From assembly GCA_017535325.1 (NCBI GenBank), contig JAFXUC010000052.1, positions 1 through 47,028 on the forward strand: 47,028 nt of DNA, read 5' to 3'. The notes under the pieces are model-generated. The model saw only the letters and a list, made by a program, of their open reading frames with translations, ran no database searches and was not told the origin of the DNA. This document shows positions 8,392 through 15,156 of this stretch, one piece after another. How positions within the stretch are numbered: the stretch's first letter is position 1; the number at the start of each line of letters is the position of its first letter. This DNA is from Bacteroidales bacterium (lineage in GTDB: Bacteria; Bacteroidota; Bacteroidia; Bacteroidales; UBA3824). A program made the position numbers and the translations under genes.

Positions 8392-8991
8392 TTATTTTGC
8401 GGTAGAATCGGCTGCGCCTTTTCTGTAACGATCGTTTAATGCTTTGAGGATTTCCTGAGTAACGTCCATATTCGGGTCAGCGTACAAAAGCGTAGAACTG
8501 CCCTGAGTACTCATAATCATTTTGAAACCTTTTGTTTTGTTGAACTCTTTGATGTAGTTTTTGATTGAGTCGCCTACGCGGTTCATGATTTGAGCCTGGT
8601 CGTCAGAGAGTTCCATTGCCTGTTTTTCTCTGAGTTCGAGAAGTTTCTGCTGTTCGAGTTGAAGATTCTGCTGAATTTCCTGAGCGCGTGTCGGGGTTAC
8701 GAGTTTTTTCTCGAAGTTCGATTGAAGTTCCATGAAACGTCTTTCGATGGATTTTCCCTTTGATTGGAGTTCCTGCTCGTACTGGTTAGTTTTTGCCATG
8801 AGTTTTGTAGCCTCGTCGTTGTAAAGGTCGTAACCGTTTACAAGACTGTCGATGTAAACGAATGCTATTTCGTTAGAAACACTTGCGCCGTTTGACGAAG
8901 ATACGTTAACGGGTTTGCCGTTCTGATTGCAACTTGCAAAAGCGGCGAGGGCGGTTGAAAAAAATAACGCCTTAATAATACATTTTTTCAT
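8392..8991 (-). CDS. OmpH/Skp-family periplasmic chaperone-like lipoprotein
   Basis: A 199-residue member of the OmpH (Skp) family, which holds unfolded outer membrane proteins in the periplasm. The N-terminus is a lipoprotein signal with AFASC; IAFVYIDSLVNGYDL is the usual start of the mature domain. A long charged, Gln-rich coiled-coil region (about residues 60-145) matches the tentacle helices of Skp, and ADPNMDVTQEILKALNDRY is a typical end. Skp itself is soluble; the Cys after the signal suggests this copy is lipid-anchored. It is not next to a bamA gene. Monocistronic by the look of its own promoter and terminator. Confidence 0.85.
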   Translation of the reverse strand: MKKCIIKALFFSTALAAFASCNQNGKPVNVSSSNGASVSNEIAFVYIDSLVNGYDLYNDEATKLMAKTNQYEQELQSKGKSIERRFMELQSNFEKKLVTPTRAQEIQQNLQLEQQKLLELREKQAMELSDDQAQIMNRVGDSIKNYIKEFNKTKGFKMIMSTQGSSTLLYADPNMDVTQEILKALNDRYRKGAADSTAK

Positions 8992-9027
8992 TGTTAGATA
9001 CTAAATTTTACTTTTTAAATTTTGGTG

Positions 9028-9035
9028 CAAAGATA
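9028..9035 (-). promoter_or_regulatory. Bacteroidota -7 element for the OmpH-like gene
   Basis: TATCTTTG on the minus strand fits TAnnTTTG and lies about 37 bases before the ATG. No clear TTG/TTTG at the -33 distance was found. Confidence 0.45.
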
Positions 9036-9085
9036 ACAATTAAATTTTAGTTGAAAGTTTTTTTTTAAGGCAAAGAAATTTTTTT

Positions 9086-9093
9086 TACATTTG
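9086..9093 (+). promoter_or_regulatory. Bacteroidota -7 element for the DUF5606 gene
   Basis: TACATTTG, 35 bases before the ATG at 9129, fits TAnnTTTG. The region before it is T-rich without a clean -33 element. Confidence 0.5.
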
Positions 9094-9128
9094 CAGTCTG
9101 AAAACTTTATGAAAAACATAATTTAAAA

Positions 9129-9671
9129 ATGAATTTAAAAGGAATTTTATCGGTAGCCACTTATCCGGGCTTGTACAAGCATGTGGCTCAGGCTAAAAAC
9201 GGTCTTATCATAGAAAACGTTTCGGACGGCAAAAAATGTTTGGCGTACGCCACCTCGCGTATCAGCGCATTGGAAGACATTTCGATTTACACCACTGACG
9301 GCGACATTAAACTGTCGGAGGTTTATGCGAGCCTTTATAAGGTTCTTGACGGCAAAGCAACGCCTTTCAACCCCAAAAAAGCCTCTAACGAGGAGTTGAC
9401 GGATTTGTTTACCAAAGCCCTCAAAAACTGGGACAAAGACCGCGTTTACGCCTCTGACATCAAACGCGCTTACCTTTGGTACAACCTTCTTTTGGAAAAC
9501 GGCCTTTTGAAACCCGAAGAAAAAGAAGAAGAAGAAAAACCTGCTGCTGAAAAAGCCGCAAAAGCAGAAAAAACTGCAAAAGCAAAAGAAACCAAAGCGG
9601 AAAAAACCGCAGAGGAAGACGGCGCAATCACCGTTAAGAAAAGAACAAGAAAGAAAAAAACAGAGGAATAA
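9129..9671 (+). CDS. DUF5606 family protein with a Lys/Ala/Glu-rich tail
   Basis: A 180-residue cytosolic protein conserved in Bacteroidota, recognised by ILSVATYPGLYKHVAQAKNG, ATSRISALEDISIYTT and AYLWYNLLLENGLL. Its function is not known; the family is small, widespread and usually a single copy. Residues 1-130 form the folded domain; the last 50 are a low-complexity tail of Glu, Lys and Ala ending in a basic cluster (KKRTRKKKTEE), which could bind nucleic acid or ribosomes, though that is only inference. It has its own promoter and converges on an unknown gene, the two stops being six bases apart inside a hairpin. Confidence 0.8.
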   Translation: MNLKGILSVATYPGLYKHVAQAKNGLIIENVSDGKKCLAYATSRISALEDISIYTTDGDIKLSEVYASLYKVLDGKATPFNPKKASNEELTDLFTKALKNWDKDRVYASDIKRAYLWYNLLLENGLLKPEEKEEEEKPAAEKAAKAEKTAKAKETKAEKTAEEDGAITVKKRTRKKKTEE

Positions 9672-9688
9672 AATTTTTTATTCCCCTG
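9661..9688. terminator. AT-rich hairpin spanning two convergent stop codons
   Basis: Arms 9661-9673 and 9676-9688 pair at 12 of 13 positions with a two-base spacer. The palindrome contains the stop codons of both convergent genes, so it may serve both. Low GC makes this a tentative call. Confidence 0.45.
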
Positions 9689-10715
9689 TTGGGAAATGTT
9701 TTGACTGAATATGGTGTTTTGCCAAATCGTCTTTGTAACTGCTGATTTTTTTGAGGATTTTGTTTCCCCGCGAATCTCCGAGTGCAATAGTTTTTTCGGC
9801 ATAACTGCTGCTGACGTCAAAGATTTCAAGAGCGTAATAAATTTCCGCCAAAGCGCATAACAAATCCGTTTTGGCGGATTTTTGTTTTTTATCGTTTTCG
9901 TTGAGGGATTCAGCCTCTTCGATAATAAGGTCGATATACGGTTTTATGTCGCGGATTGCCTCAGCAAGTCCGCCGTTGCAGTCAAGACGCGAAAAAATGT
10001 TTTTGATTTCTTCTTTTGCGTACTTGTATTTCGGGTAGAAACTGCTTTTTTTGCTGTCCAACAGCCAGATATGAGCCGTTTCCTGTATCGGCGTGTAGAC
10101 GTATGACTGGTTGATTACCGGAATAAAACTTTCGTAAAGTTCAAAAATTCTGTGGCGGATTTCGCCTTCTACGATTATTTCTTTGTTGTCAACCATAAAA
10201 TCATGGGCGTGGGCGGGACTGCGGAATTTTTCCGGAACAACTATTGTGTAAACAACCGGCACTCTCGGCACGTCTCTCGTAAAATTGTCCGTAATAAGTC
10301 TGCCTTGCGGCGAGGTTGCCGTAATGTTTATCGGAATGTGATAGTCCATCGCGGGACGGAAAAATTTTACTTCCCTTTCGCCTTCACGGTCTCTGACTTT
10401 TTCTATTTCCTCCACTTCATAAATTTTGTCAATTATCAGATAATCTGACGATATGACGATTTGCAGGTACGGGTTTTCCCTGTCCAATTTCCAGCCGGCG
10501 GGAGTGTAAAACCTCTCCAACTCCTCCTGAGATTCAAAAGCGCGTTTTACCTGACGGGGCAGGTCAAGAGTCAGCGAAAACACCCTGTCATTTTCCGGCA
10601 CATAATACAGCGGCATTCTTCTTACCGAATAATATGCCCCGAATTTGTCGGTCGAATACTGCGGATAAGCCGCTAAAAAAGAAAATAAAAAAATAATCAG
10701 AAACCTGAATTTCAT
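9678..10715 (-). CDS. Unknown exported protein
   Basis: A 345-residue protein with an N-terminal signal (MKFRFLIIFLFSFLAAYPQ) and no lipobox, so probably periplasmic. No family is recognised with confidence. The mature part begins with predicted beta structure (YYSVRRMPLYYVPENDRVFSLTLDLP) and has regions with alternating hydrophobics; the last 110 residues (about 235-345) look helical and repeat-like (DLLCALAEIYYALEIFDVSSSYAEKTIAL), resembling tetratricopeptide helices. It ends two bases before accD's stop on the same strand order (accD lies just upstream, its stop at 10718), so the two are likely co-transcribed. No functional link is evident. Confidence 0.6.
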   Translation of the reverse strand: MKFRFLIIFLFSFLAAYPQYSTDKFGAYYSVRRMPLYYVPENDRVFSLTLDLPRQVKRAFESQEELERFYTPAGWKLDRENPYLQIVISSDYLIIDKIYEVEEIEKVRDREGEREVKFFRPAMDYHIPINITATSPQGRLITDNFTRDVPRVPVVYTIVVPEKFRSPAHAHDFMVDNKEIIVEGEIRHRIFELYESFIPVINQSYVYTPIQETAHIWLLDSKKSSFYPKYKYAKEEIKNIFSRLDCNGGLAEAIRDIKPYIDLIIEEAESLNENDKKQKSAKTDLLCALAEIYYALEIFDVSSSYAEKTIALGDSRGNKILKKISSYKDDLAKHHIQSKHFPTGE

Positions 10716-10717
10716 AT

Positions 10718-11560
10718 TTACATCATCATTTTAAACAGTTTTATGAGCGTGTCCTTTATGTTTTTTCTTTCGACGATGGTGTCCAAAAATCCGTGTTCGA
10801 GCAAAAATTCCGACGACTGGAAACCTTCGGGCAGGTCTTTTCCTGTAAACTCCCTTATAACCCTCGGACCGGCAAAGCCGATAAGAGCCTGAGGTTCAGC
10901 CATGTTAATATCGCCCAACATTGCAAACGAAGCCGAAACGCCGCCCGTAGTAGGATTTGTCATCAAAGAAATATACGGCAACTTAGCCTCGCTCAGTTGT
11001 GTGAGTTTCGCGGAAGTTTTAGCCATCTGCATAAGCGAAAACGCGCCTTCCATCATTCTCGCACCGCCAGAGCGGCTGATAATGACAAGAGGCTGATGTT
11101 TTTCGATGCAGAAGTCGATACTACGTGCTATTTTTTCACCGACAACAGAGCCCATAGAGCCGCCGACAAACTCAAAATTCATACAGTCAACGGTTACGCC
11201 CCTGCCACCTATTTCGCCGGTTGCTACCGAAATAGCGTCTTTGAGGTTTGTCTGTTTTTCTACCGCAGCAATTCTGTCCGTGTACTTTTTCCTATCGGTA
11301 AAGTTAAGCGGATCGGCACTGTGAAGGTTTGCAAACAATTCTTCGTAACGACCTGAATCAAACAAAATTTCAAAATAATCTTTCGTTGAAATTCTTTCAT
11401 GGTAATTGCATTTCGGACATACGCACAAATTTTTTCTGTGATCGTCTGTCGAAACTATTTCCTTGCATTGAGGACATTTGTACCAAAGTCCTTCGGGAAT
11501 TTCCTTTTTGTCTTTTGTTTCGGTATTAATACCTTGTTGTGATCTGTTAAACCAACCCAT
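10718..11560 (-). CDS. accD: Acetyl-CoA carboxylase carboxyltransferase subunit beta
   Basis: Beta subunit of the carboxyltransferase that moves CO2 from biotin to acetyl-CoA in the first step of fatty acid synthesis; it needs AccA, which is not in the window. At 280 residues it is full length. The N-terminal four-Cys zinc ribbon is intact ([10 protein letters not shown] and [10 protein letters not shown]). The crotonase-fold core shows [40 protein letters not shown] and [21 protein letters not shown]. Upstream is a clean TAnnTTTG element. The following gene starts three bases after the accD stop. Confidence 0.97.
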   Translation of the reverse strand: MGWFNRSQQGINTETKDKKEIPEGLWYKCPQCKEIVSTDDHRKNLCVCPKCNYHERISTKDYFEILFDSGRYEELFANLHSADPLNFTDRKKYTDRIAAVEKQTNLKDAISVATGEIGGRGVTVDCMNFEFVGGSMGSVVGEKIARSIDFCIEKHQPLVIISRSGGARMMEGAFSLMQMAKTSAKLTQLSEAKLPYISLMTNPTTGGVSASFAMLGDINMAEPQALIGFAGPRVIREFTGKDLPEGFQSSEFLLEHGFLDTIVERKNIKDTLIKLFKMMM

Positions 11561-11576
11561 TATTCTATATTTTTTG

Positions 11577-11584
11577 CAAAGGTA
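11577..11584 (-). promoter_or_regulatory. Bacteroidota -7 element for accD
   Basis: TACCTTTG on the minus strand, 16 bases before the accD ATG, fits TAnnTTTG. The short distance implies a very short leader. Confidence 0.5.
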
Positions 11585-11611
11585 AAAATAATTTTCTTTA
11601 TAAAAAAATTT

Positions 11612-12817
11612 TTAATCATACGCCATAGTTTTAACATAATACGAGTAAACTGTTTTCCCTTCGGGATTTGCAGCACTCAACGCTCCGAGAATCGAAGGTG
11701 TAAGACTATACGCATTTATATTTTCGTCATCAACGCTAACATCTTTTAAAACGAAGTCAATTCTAAAAAAATTATCACCAGTGGCAGACAAAGAGCCGGA
11801 AAAATTTTTAGAAAGCCTTATATTAAGTTCGTTATAAGGATTATCACCGTCCAAAACAAAAAGGTTTTCTATTTCGTTAAGACGTTTTGCAGGTACAAAA
11901 ACCGTATCCGTAGCCTCGGAAAGCGTGCTTTTATACCTAAAAAAGTCATCGCTGATATTATAAGTTTTTAAAACGATTTTTCCGATTTTGTAACAAGCAG
12001 ACTGCGGGAGGTCAAGTTTTATGCCGTTAAGAAGCGGTATTCCATTGTTTTCTGAAAATTTTTGAAATAAGGTCTTCCAATTTTCAGAAAGACTAAGATA
12101 ACCGTAACCCATATCCGGACTGCTGCTATAAAAATAGAAATAATTGTATTTCATATTCTTAGCCGTCCCCGAAATGCTCAAATAAGACTTAAAATCGCTA
12201 ACAGCGGTGCTTGAAGAATTTTTCGGCACAAAACACATATAAAAAAGGTGTTTTTCTTTTCCGCCGTCAATATAGTCAGTGATAAAAAATTCTATACTGT
12301 TGCCTTTTTTGAGCCATTTTGCAAAATCGTCCTTCGCCCAAGCCCTATCTGCTCCGCCCTTTGCATAAAGTTCGCCGTCGGTGATAAAAACAGCCGCAGA
12401 ATTTCCGTCAACAATTTGTTTTACGGCTGTGCCAAGCATTGAATTTTCGCCCTTAAACTTGCCTGAATCTTTTATTTTTTTCAAAAGTTCTGAGGTTTTT
12501 AGACCGACAGTTTTTTCAATGCCGGAATTACTGACCTGAAAAAAATCAACCGCCTGAATTTTAAAACTATTGATAAAAAGTTGATAAAAATTCTGCGTGT
12601 TAAAGTCCTTGAATGCAGTTTTCACACCGGAAGAATAATCGAGATAAACAGAAAAATTTTGTTCTTGAACTTGATCTTCGGGGAAATATATGCCGTGATA
12701 ATTTCCGAGTATTTCTTCTACGGGAAATTTTTCAGTGTTTTGGTTACCACACGAAAAAGCAAAACAAGCCGCAAAGAGCGGTAATAAAAATGTTATTTTA
12801 TTGAATCTCAAATACAT
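11612..12817 (-). CDS. Lipoprotein with a possible von Willebrand A-like fold
   Basis: A 401-residue lipoprotein: MYLRFNKITFLLPLF then the lipobox AFSC. No named family is recognised. Part of the mature protein is arranged like a von Willebrand A domain: FSVYLDYSSGV resembles the DxSxS metal site after the first strand, a helix with EKTVGLKTSELLKKI follows, NSMLGTAVKQIV could hold the middle Thr/Ser, and AAVFITDGEL matches the TDG end of the fourth strand. The last 170 residues look beta-rich. It is transcribed away from the siaB-like gene. The fold assignment is inference from motif order only. Confidence 0.55.
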   Translation of the reverse strand: MYLRFNKITFLLPLFAACFAFSCGNQNTEKFPVEEILGNYHGIYFPEDQVQEQNFSVYLDYSSGVKTAFKDFNTQNFYQLFINSFKIQAVDFFQVSNSGIEKTVGLKTSELLKKIKDSGKFKGENSMLGTAVKQIVDGNSAAVFITDGELYAKGGADRAWAKDDFAKWLKKGNSIEFFITDYIDGGKEKHLFYMCFVPKNSSSTAVSDFKSYLSISGTAKNMKYNYFYFYSSSPDMGYGYLSLSENWKTLFQKFSENNGIPLLNGIKLDLPQSACYKIGKIVLKTYNISDDFFRYKSTLSEATDTVFVPAKRLNEIENLFVLDGDNPYNELNIRLSKNFSGSLSATGDNFFRIDFVLKDVSVDDENINAYSLTPSILGALSAANPEGKTVYSYYVKTMAYD

Positions 12818-12906
12818 AATTACTCATAATTAACACTGCGAATGTAAACAAAAAAAACGGTAGAATAAAATTTTTTTTGTTGACATAAATAATTTTCTTG
12901 AAAATC

Positions 12907-12937
12907 TTGAAAAATAGTCCGATTTTTGTTATTTTTG
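12907..12937 (+). promoter_or_regulatory. Bacteroidota promoter for the siaB-siaC-yciO genes
   Basis: TTG at 12907-12909, a 20-base spacer and TATTTTTG at 12930-12937 match the TTG-N19/20-TAnnTTTG form. The ATG is 20 bases further on. Confidence 0.65.
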
Positions 12938-12957
12938 CCTTGTAAACTTTTTTAAAT

Positions 12958-14076
12958 ATGGAGCAGTCTTTGGATTTTATTTACGGGCATTTCAGCGACA
13001 TCGAGAAAGACGATATGGAATACATTTACAGGGGCGAAATCACCCCCGTTATCGTTATGGACATTCTTGATTTTGCTAAAAGCAACCTCGCAAAGGCGGA
13101 GGACACAAAAAAACTCAAAACGAGAATTTATTACATTATGGGCGAGGGTTTGCAAAACATTACCCGTCATCAAGCCGATAATGTAGACGAAAATGTTGAT
13201 AAAGAGGCAATTATCGCCATTATCAAAAAACGTCATAAATATATCATTGCCACAGGCAATCTTATGTTCAAGGCTGAGGAAGACGCTTTGAGAAAAAAAC
13301 TCGAAAAAATCAACCACATGGACAGCGACGGTTTGAGAGAGTTTTCCAAAGAAATCCGTAACAATATGCAACTGAGCGCAAAAGGCGGCGCAAGTCTCGG
13401 ACTTATAGAGATGGCTAAGCGTTCTGGCAACAAACTTGATTACCTTATCAAGCCCGTTGACGACAAACTTTCGTATTTTTATCTGACGACCGAGATAAAA
13501 ACCTCCGAAGAGCCGGAGCCGGAAAACGCCCCTGAGGTGTACTCTGTAAAGCAGTTGATTGACAATCACGAAAATTTTAACAAAAATAATTACATAATTT
13601 CTTTCAAAGGTGATTTTAATCAGGAAAATTTATTATCTTTGTTGGCGATTTTAAAATCCGGAATGAGCGAAACGCCTACGCGCATAAAACTCTATTCCGT
13701 GATGGTGGAACTTTTGCAAAACATTGTAAAACACGCAGATAACCTCGACCATGCGGACGACTGGAAGGCCGGTGTGTTTTTCATTAAGGAGTTGGAGGAC
13801 AGTTTTTCGCTTTTGGCGGGCAACTATATCCGGAAAGTAAATTCCGCCGCTTTGAAAGAGCGTATAGACCGGCTCAACAACATGAGTTACAAGGAGTTGA
13901 CAAAGGAATACAATTCGATTTTGCTTAATACCGAAATCAATGATTCCGTGTCTACGGGTTTGGGCTTTATTGACATCCGCCGCAAGACGGGCAACCAAAT
14001 CGAATATTCGCTCAAAGAAGTTAACAACGAAATTGACTTTTTTATTGTAAAAACTATTGTAAATAAAAAGAACTAA
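12958..14076 (+). CDS. SiaB-family (DUF6272) protein kinase, two tandem domains
   Basis: A GHKL-fold protein related to SiaB, the serine/threonine kinase that phosphorylates SiaC in the Pseudomonas SiaABCD switch. Known SiaB proteins are about 180 residues; this one is 372 and holds the domain twice. Repeat 1 (about 1-180) has YYIMGEGLQNITRHQ and GGASLGLIEMAKRSGNKLDY. Repeat 2 (about 195-372) has YSVMVELLQNIVKHAD and VSTGLGFIDIRRKTGNQIEY. The N-box Glu/Asn/His and the glycine loop appear in both. The SiaC-like gene starts 17 bases after its stop, supporting kinase and substrate. No SiaA phosphatase or SiaD cyclase is in the window. Confidence 0.85.
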   Translation: MEQSLDFIYGHFSDIEKDDMEYIYRGEITPVIVMDILDFAKSNLAKAEDTKKLKTRIYYIMGEGLQNITRHQADNVDENVDKEAIIAIIKKRHKYIIATGNLMFKAEEDALRKKLEKINHMDSDGLREFSKEIRNNMQLSAKGGASLGLIEMAKRSGNKLDYLIKPVDDKLSYFYLTTEIKTSEEPEPENAPEVYSVKQLIDNHENFNKNNYIISFKGDFNQENLLSLLAILKSGMSETPTRIKLYSVMVELLQNIVKHADNLDHADDWKAGVFFIKELEDSFSLLAGNYIRKVNSAALKERIDRLNNMSYKELTKEYNSILLNTEINDSVSTGLGFIDIRRKTGNQIEYSLKEVNNEIDFFIVKTIVNKKN

Positions 14077-14093
14077 AAAAACTGGTGGAAAAA

Positions 14094-14480
14094 ATGGAAC
14101 CTTTTATCAAAGAACCGACGATTGACACGCCGAGAGTTGTATTAGATGCTGAAAGCGGGGTGTTTGAGATTTCTCAAATGTCTCTGCCTGAGGACGCTGT
14201 GGATTTTTATGCGCCGATTATCAACTGGCTCATGGAATATTCAGAGAATCCCCAAAAAGAGACAGTCTTTAATATGAAACTTGAATATTTCAATACGGCT
14301 TCGAGCAAACAACTTATACAAATTCTTTTGCTTTTGGGCAATCTCAAAGGCAAAACCGACATTAAGGTCAACTGGTATTACAAGGAAATTGACGAGGATA
14401 TGCAGGCTTTGGGCGAGGAATACAGTCAGATTATCAACCTGCCTTTCAACCTTATATCCGTTCCGAAACAGTCAAACTGA
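14094..14480 (+). CDS. SiaC-family (DUF1987) regulatory phosphoprotein
   Basis: A 128-residue SiaC-like protein, a partner-switch regulator that binds an effector (a diguanylate cyclase in Pseudomonas) in its unphosphorylated state and is modified by SiaB. The ATG at 14094 is preferred over an in-frame GTG at 14085 because it has a GGTGG-like sequence upstream and places the Thr of YFNTASSKQL at residue 68, the number of the Thr phosphorylated in Pseudomonas SiaC as I recall it. Other landmarks are PRVVLDAESGVFEISQMSLPEDA and WYYKEIDEDMQALGEEY. The effector here is unknown. Confidence 0.87.
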   Translation: MEPFIKEPTIDTPRVVLDAESGVFEISQMSLPEDAVDFYAPIINWLMEYSENPQKETVFNMKLEYFNTASSKQLIQILLLLGNLKGKTDIKVNWYYKEIDEDMQALGEEYSQIINLPFNLISVPKQSN

Positions 14481-14489
14481 TAAGTAAAA

Positions 14490-15110
14490 ATGGGAACGCT
14501 TTTGAAAATACACCCTCAGACTCCGCAGCCGCGATTTATAGAAGAGGCGGTGGAGATTTTGAGACATGACGGGGTAATAATTTATCCGACCGACAGCGTT
14601 TACGCCTTGGGTTGCAGCATGACGAGCAAAAAGGCGTTGGAGCGTTTGGCGCGGTTCAAGCACCTTGACCTTTCAAGAGCGCGTTTTTCGTTTATTTGTA
14701 AGGACTTGCAAGACATATCCCAGTATACTTTGACATTAAGTACGCCGGTTTTTAAGATTTTGAAAAAGAATACGCCGGGACCTTTTACGTTTATACTTCC
14801 GGCAAGTAAAAAAATTCCGCGTATGTTCGACAACTCGCGCAAGACCGTCGGTCTTAGAGTGCCGGACAGCAGAATTTTGTACGACATAGTGGATGCTCTT
14901 GGCAATCCGCTTGTTACTACTTCTGTTATTGACGAAGACGAAATTATCGAATATTCCACCGATCCGGAACTCATTTGGGAAAGATATAAAAATCAGGTAG
15001 ACCTTGTCATTGACGGTGGTTACGGAAACAATATCCCGACCGCAGTCGTAGACTGCACACAAACAGAAATTCAAATAATAAGAGAAGGTTCGGTTGATTT
15101 GATTTATTAA
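14490..15110 (+). CDS. YciO/TsaC-family (Sua5/YrdC) L-threonylcarbamoyladenylate synthase-like protein
   Basis: A 206-residue Sua5/YrdC-fold protein. TsaC makes threonylcarbamoyl-AMP from Thr, bicarbonate and ATP for the t6A modification of tRNA position 37. The order IHPQTPQPRFIEEAVEILRH, IIYPTDSVYALGCSM, RFSFICKDL, KNTPGPFTFILPA, GLRVPDSRI, VDLVIDGGYG and QIIREGSVDLIY is closer to E. coli YciO, a paralogue with weak or uncertain TsaC activity, than to TsaC itself. It begins 9 bases after siaC and probably shares its transcript. The last codons form the 5' arm of a terminator. Confidence 0.88.
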   Translation: MGTLLKIHPQTPQPRFIEEAVEILRHDGVIIYPTDSVYALGCSMTSKKALERLARFKHLDLSRARFSFICKDLQDISQYTLTLSTPVFKILKKNTPGPFTFILPASKKIPRMFDNSRKTVGLRVPDSRILYDIVDALGNPLVTTSVIDEDEIIEYSTDPELIWERYKNQVDLVIDGGYGNNIPTAVVDCTQTEIQIIREGSVDLIY

Positions 15111-15133
15111 TCAAAAAATCAACCGAACCTTCT
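15083..15133. terminator. 18-bp perfect hairpin overlapping the yciO/tsaC 3' end
   Basis: Arms 15083-15100 and 15116-15133 are perfect complements around a 15-base loop holding the stop codon. The 5' arm encodes the residues EGSVDL, so the terminator is partly coding. It separates two convergent genes and may stop both; the T content after the right arm is modest. Confidence 0.75.
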
Positions 15134-15156
15134 TTCTCTATTGCTTTTATCGTTTT

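Noticed and set aside
12952..13569. 205-codon minus-strand frame opposite the siaB-like gene
   Set aside because: The plus-strand gene has promoter, family motifs and partner; the minus frame starts in it and shows nothing recognisable.
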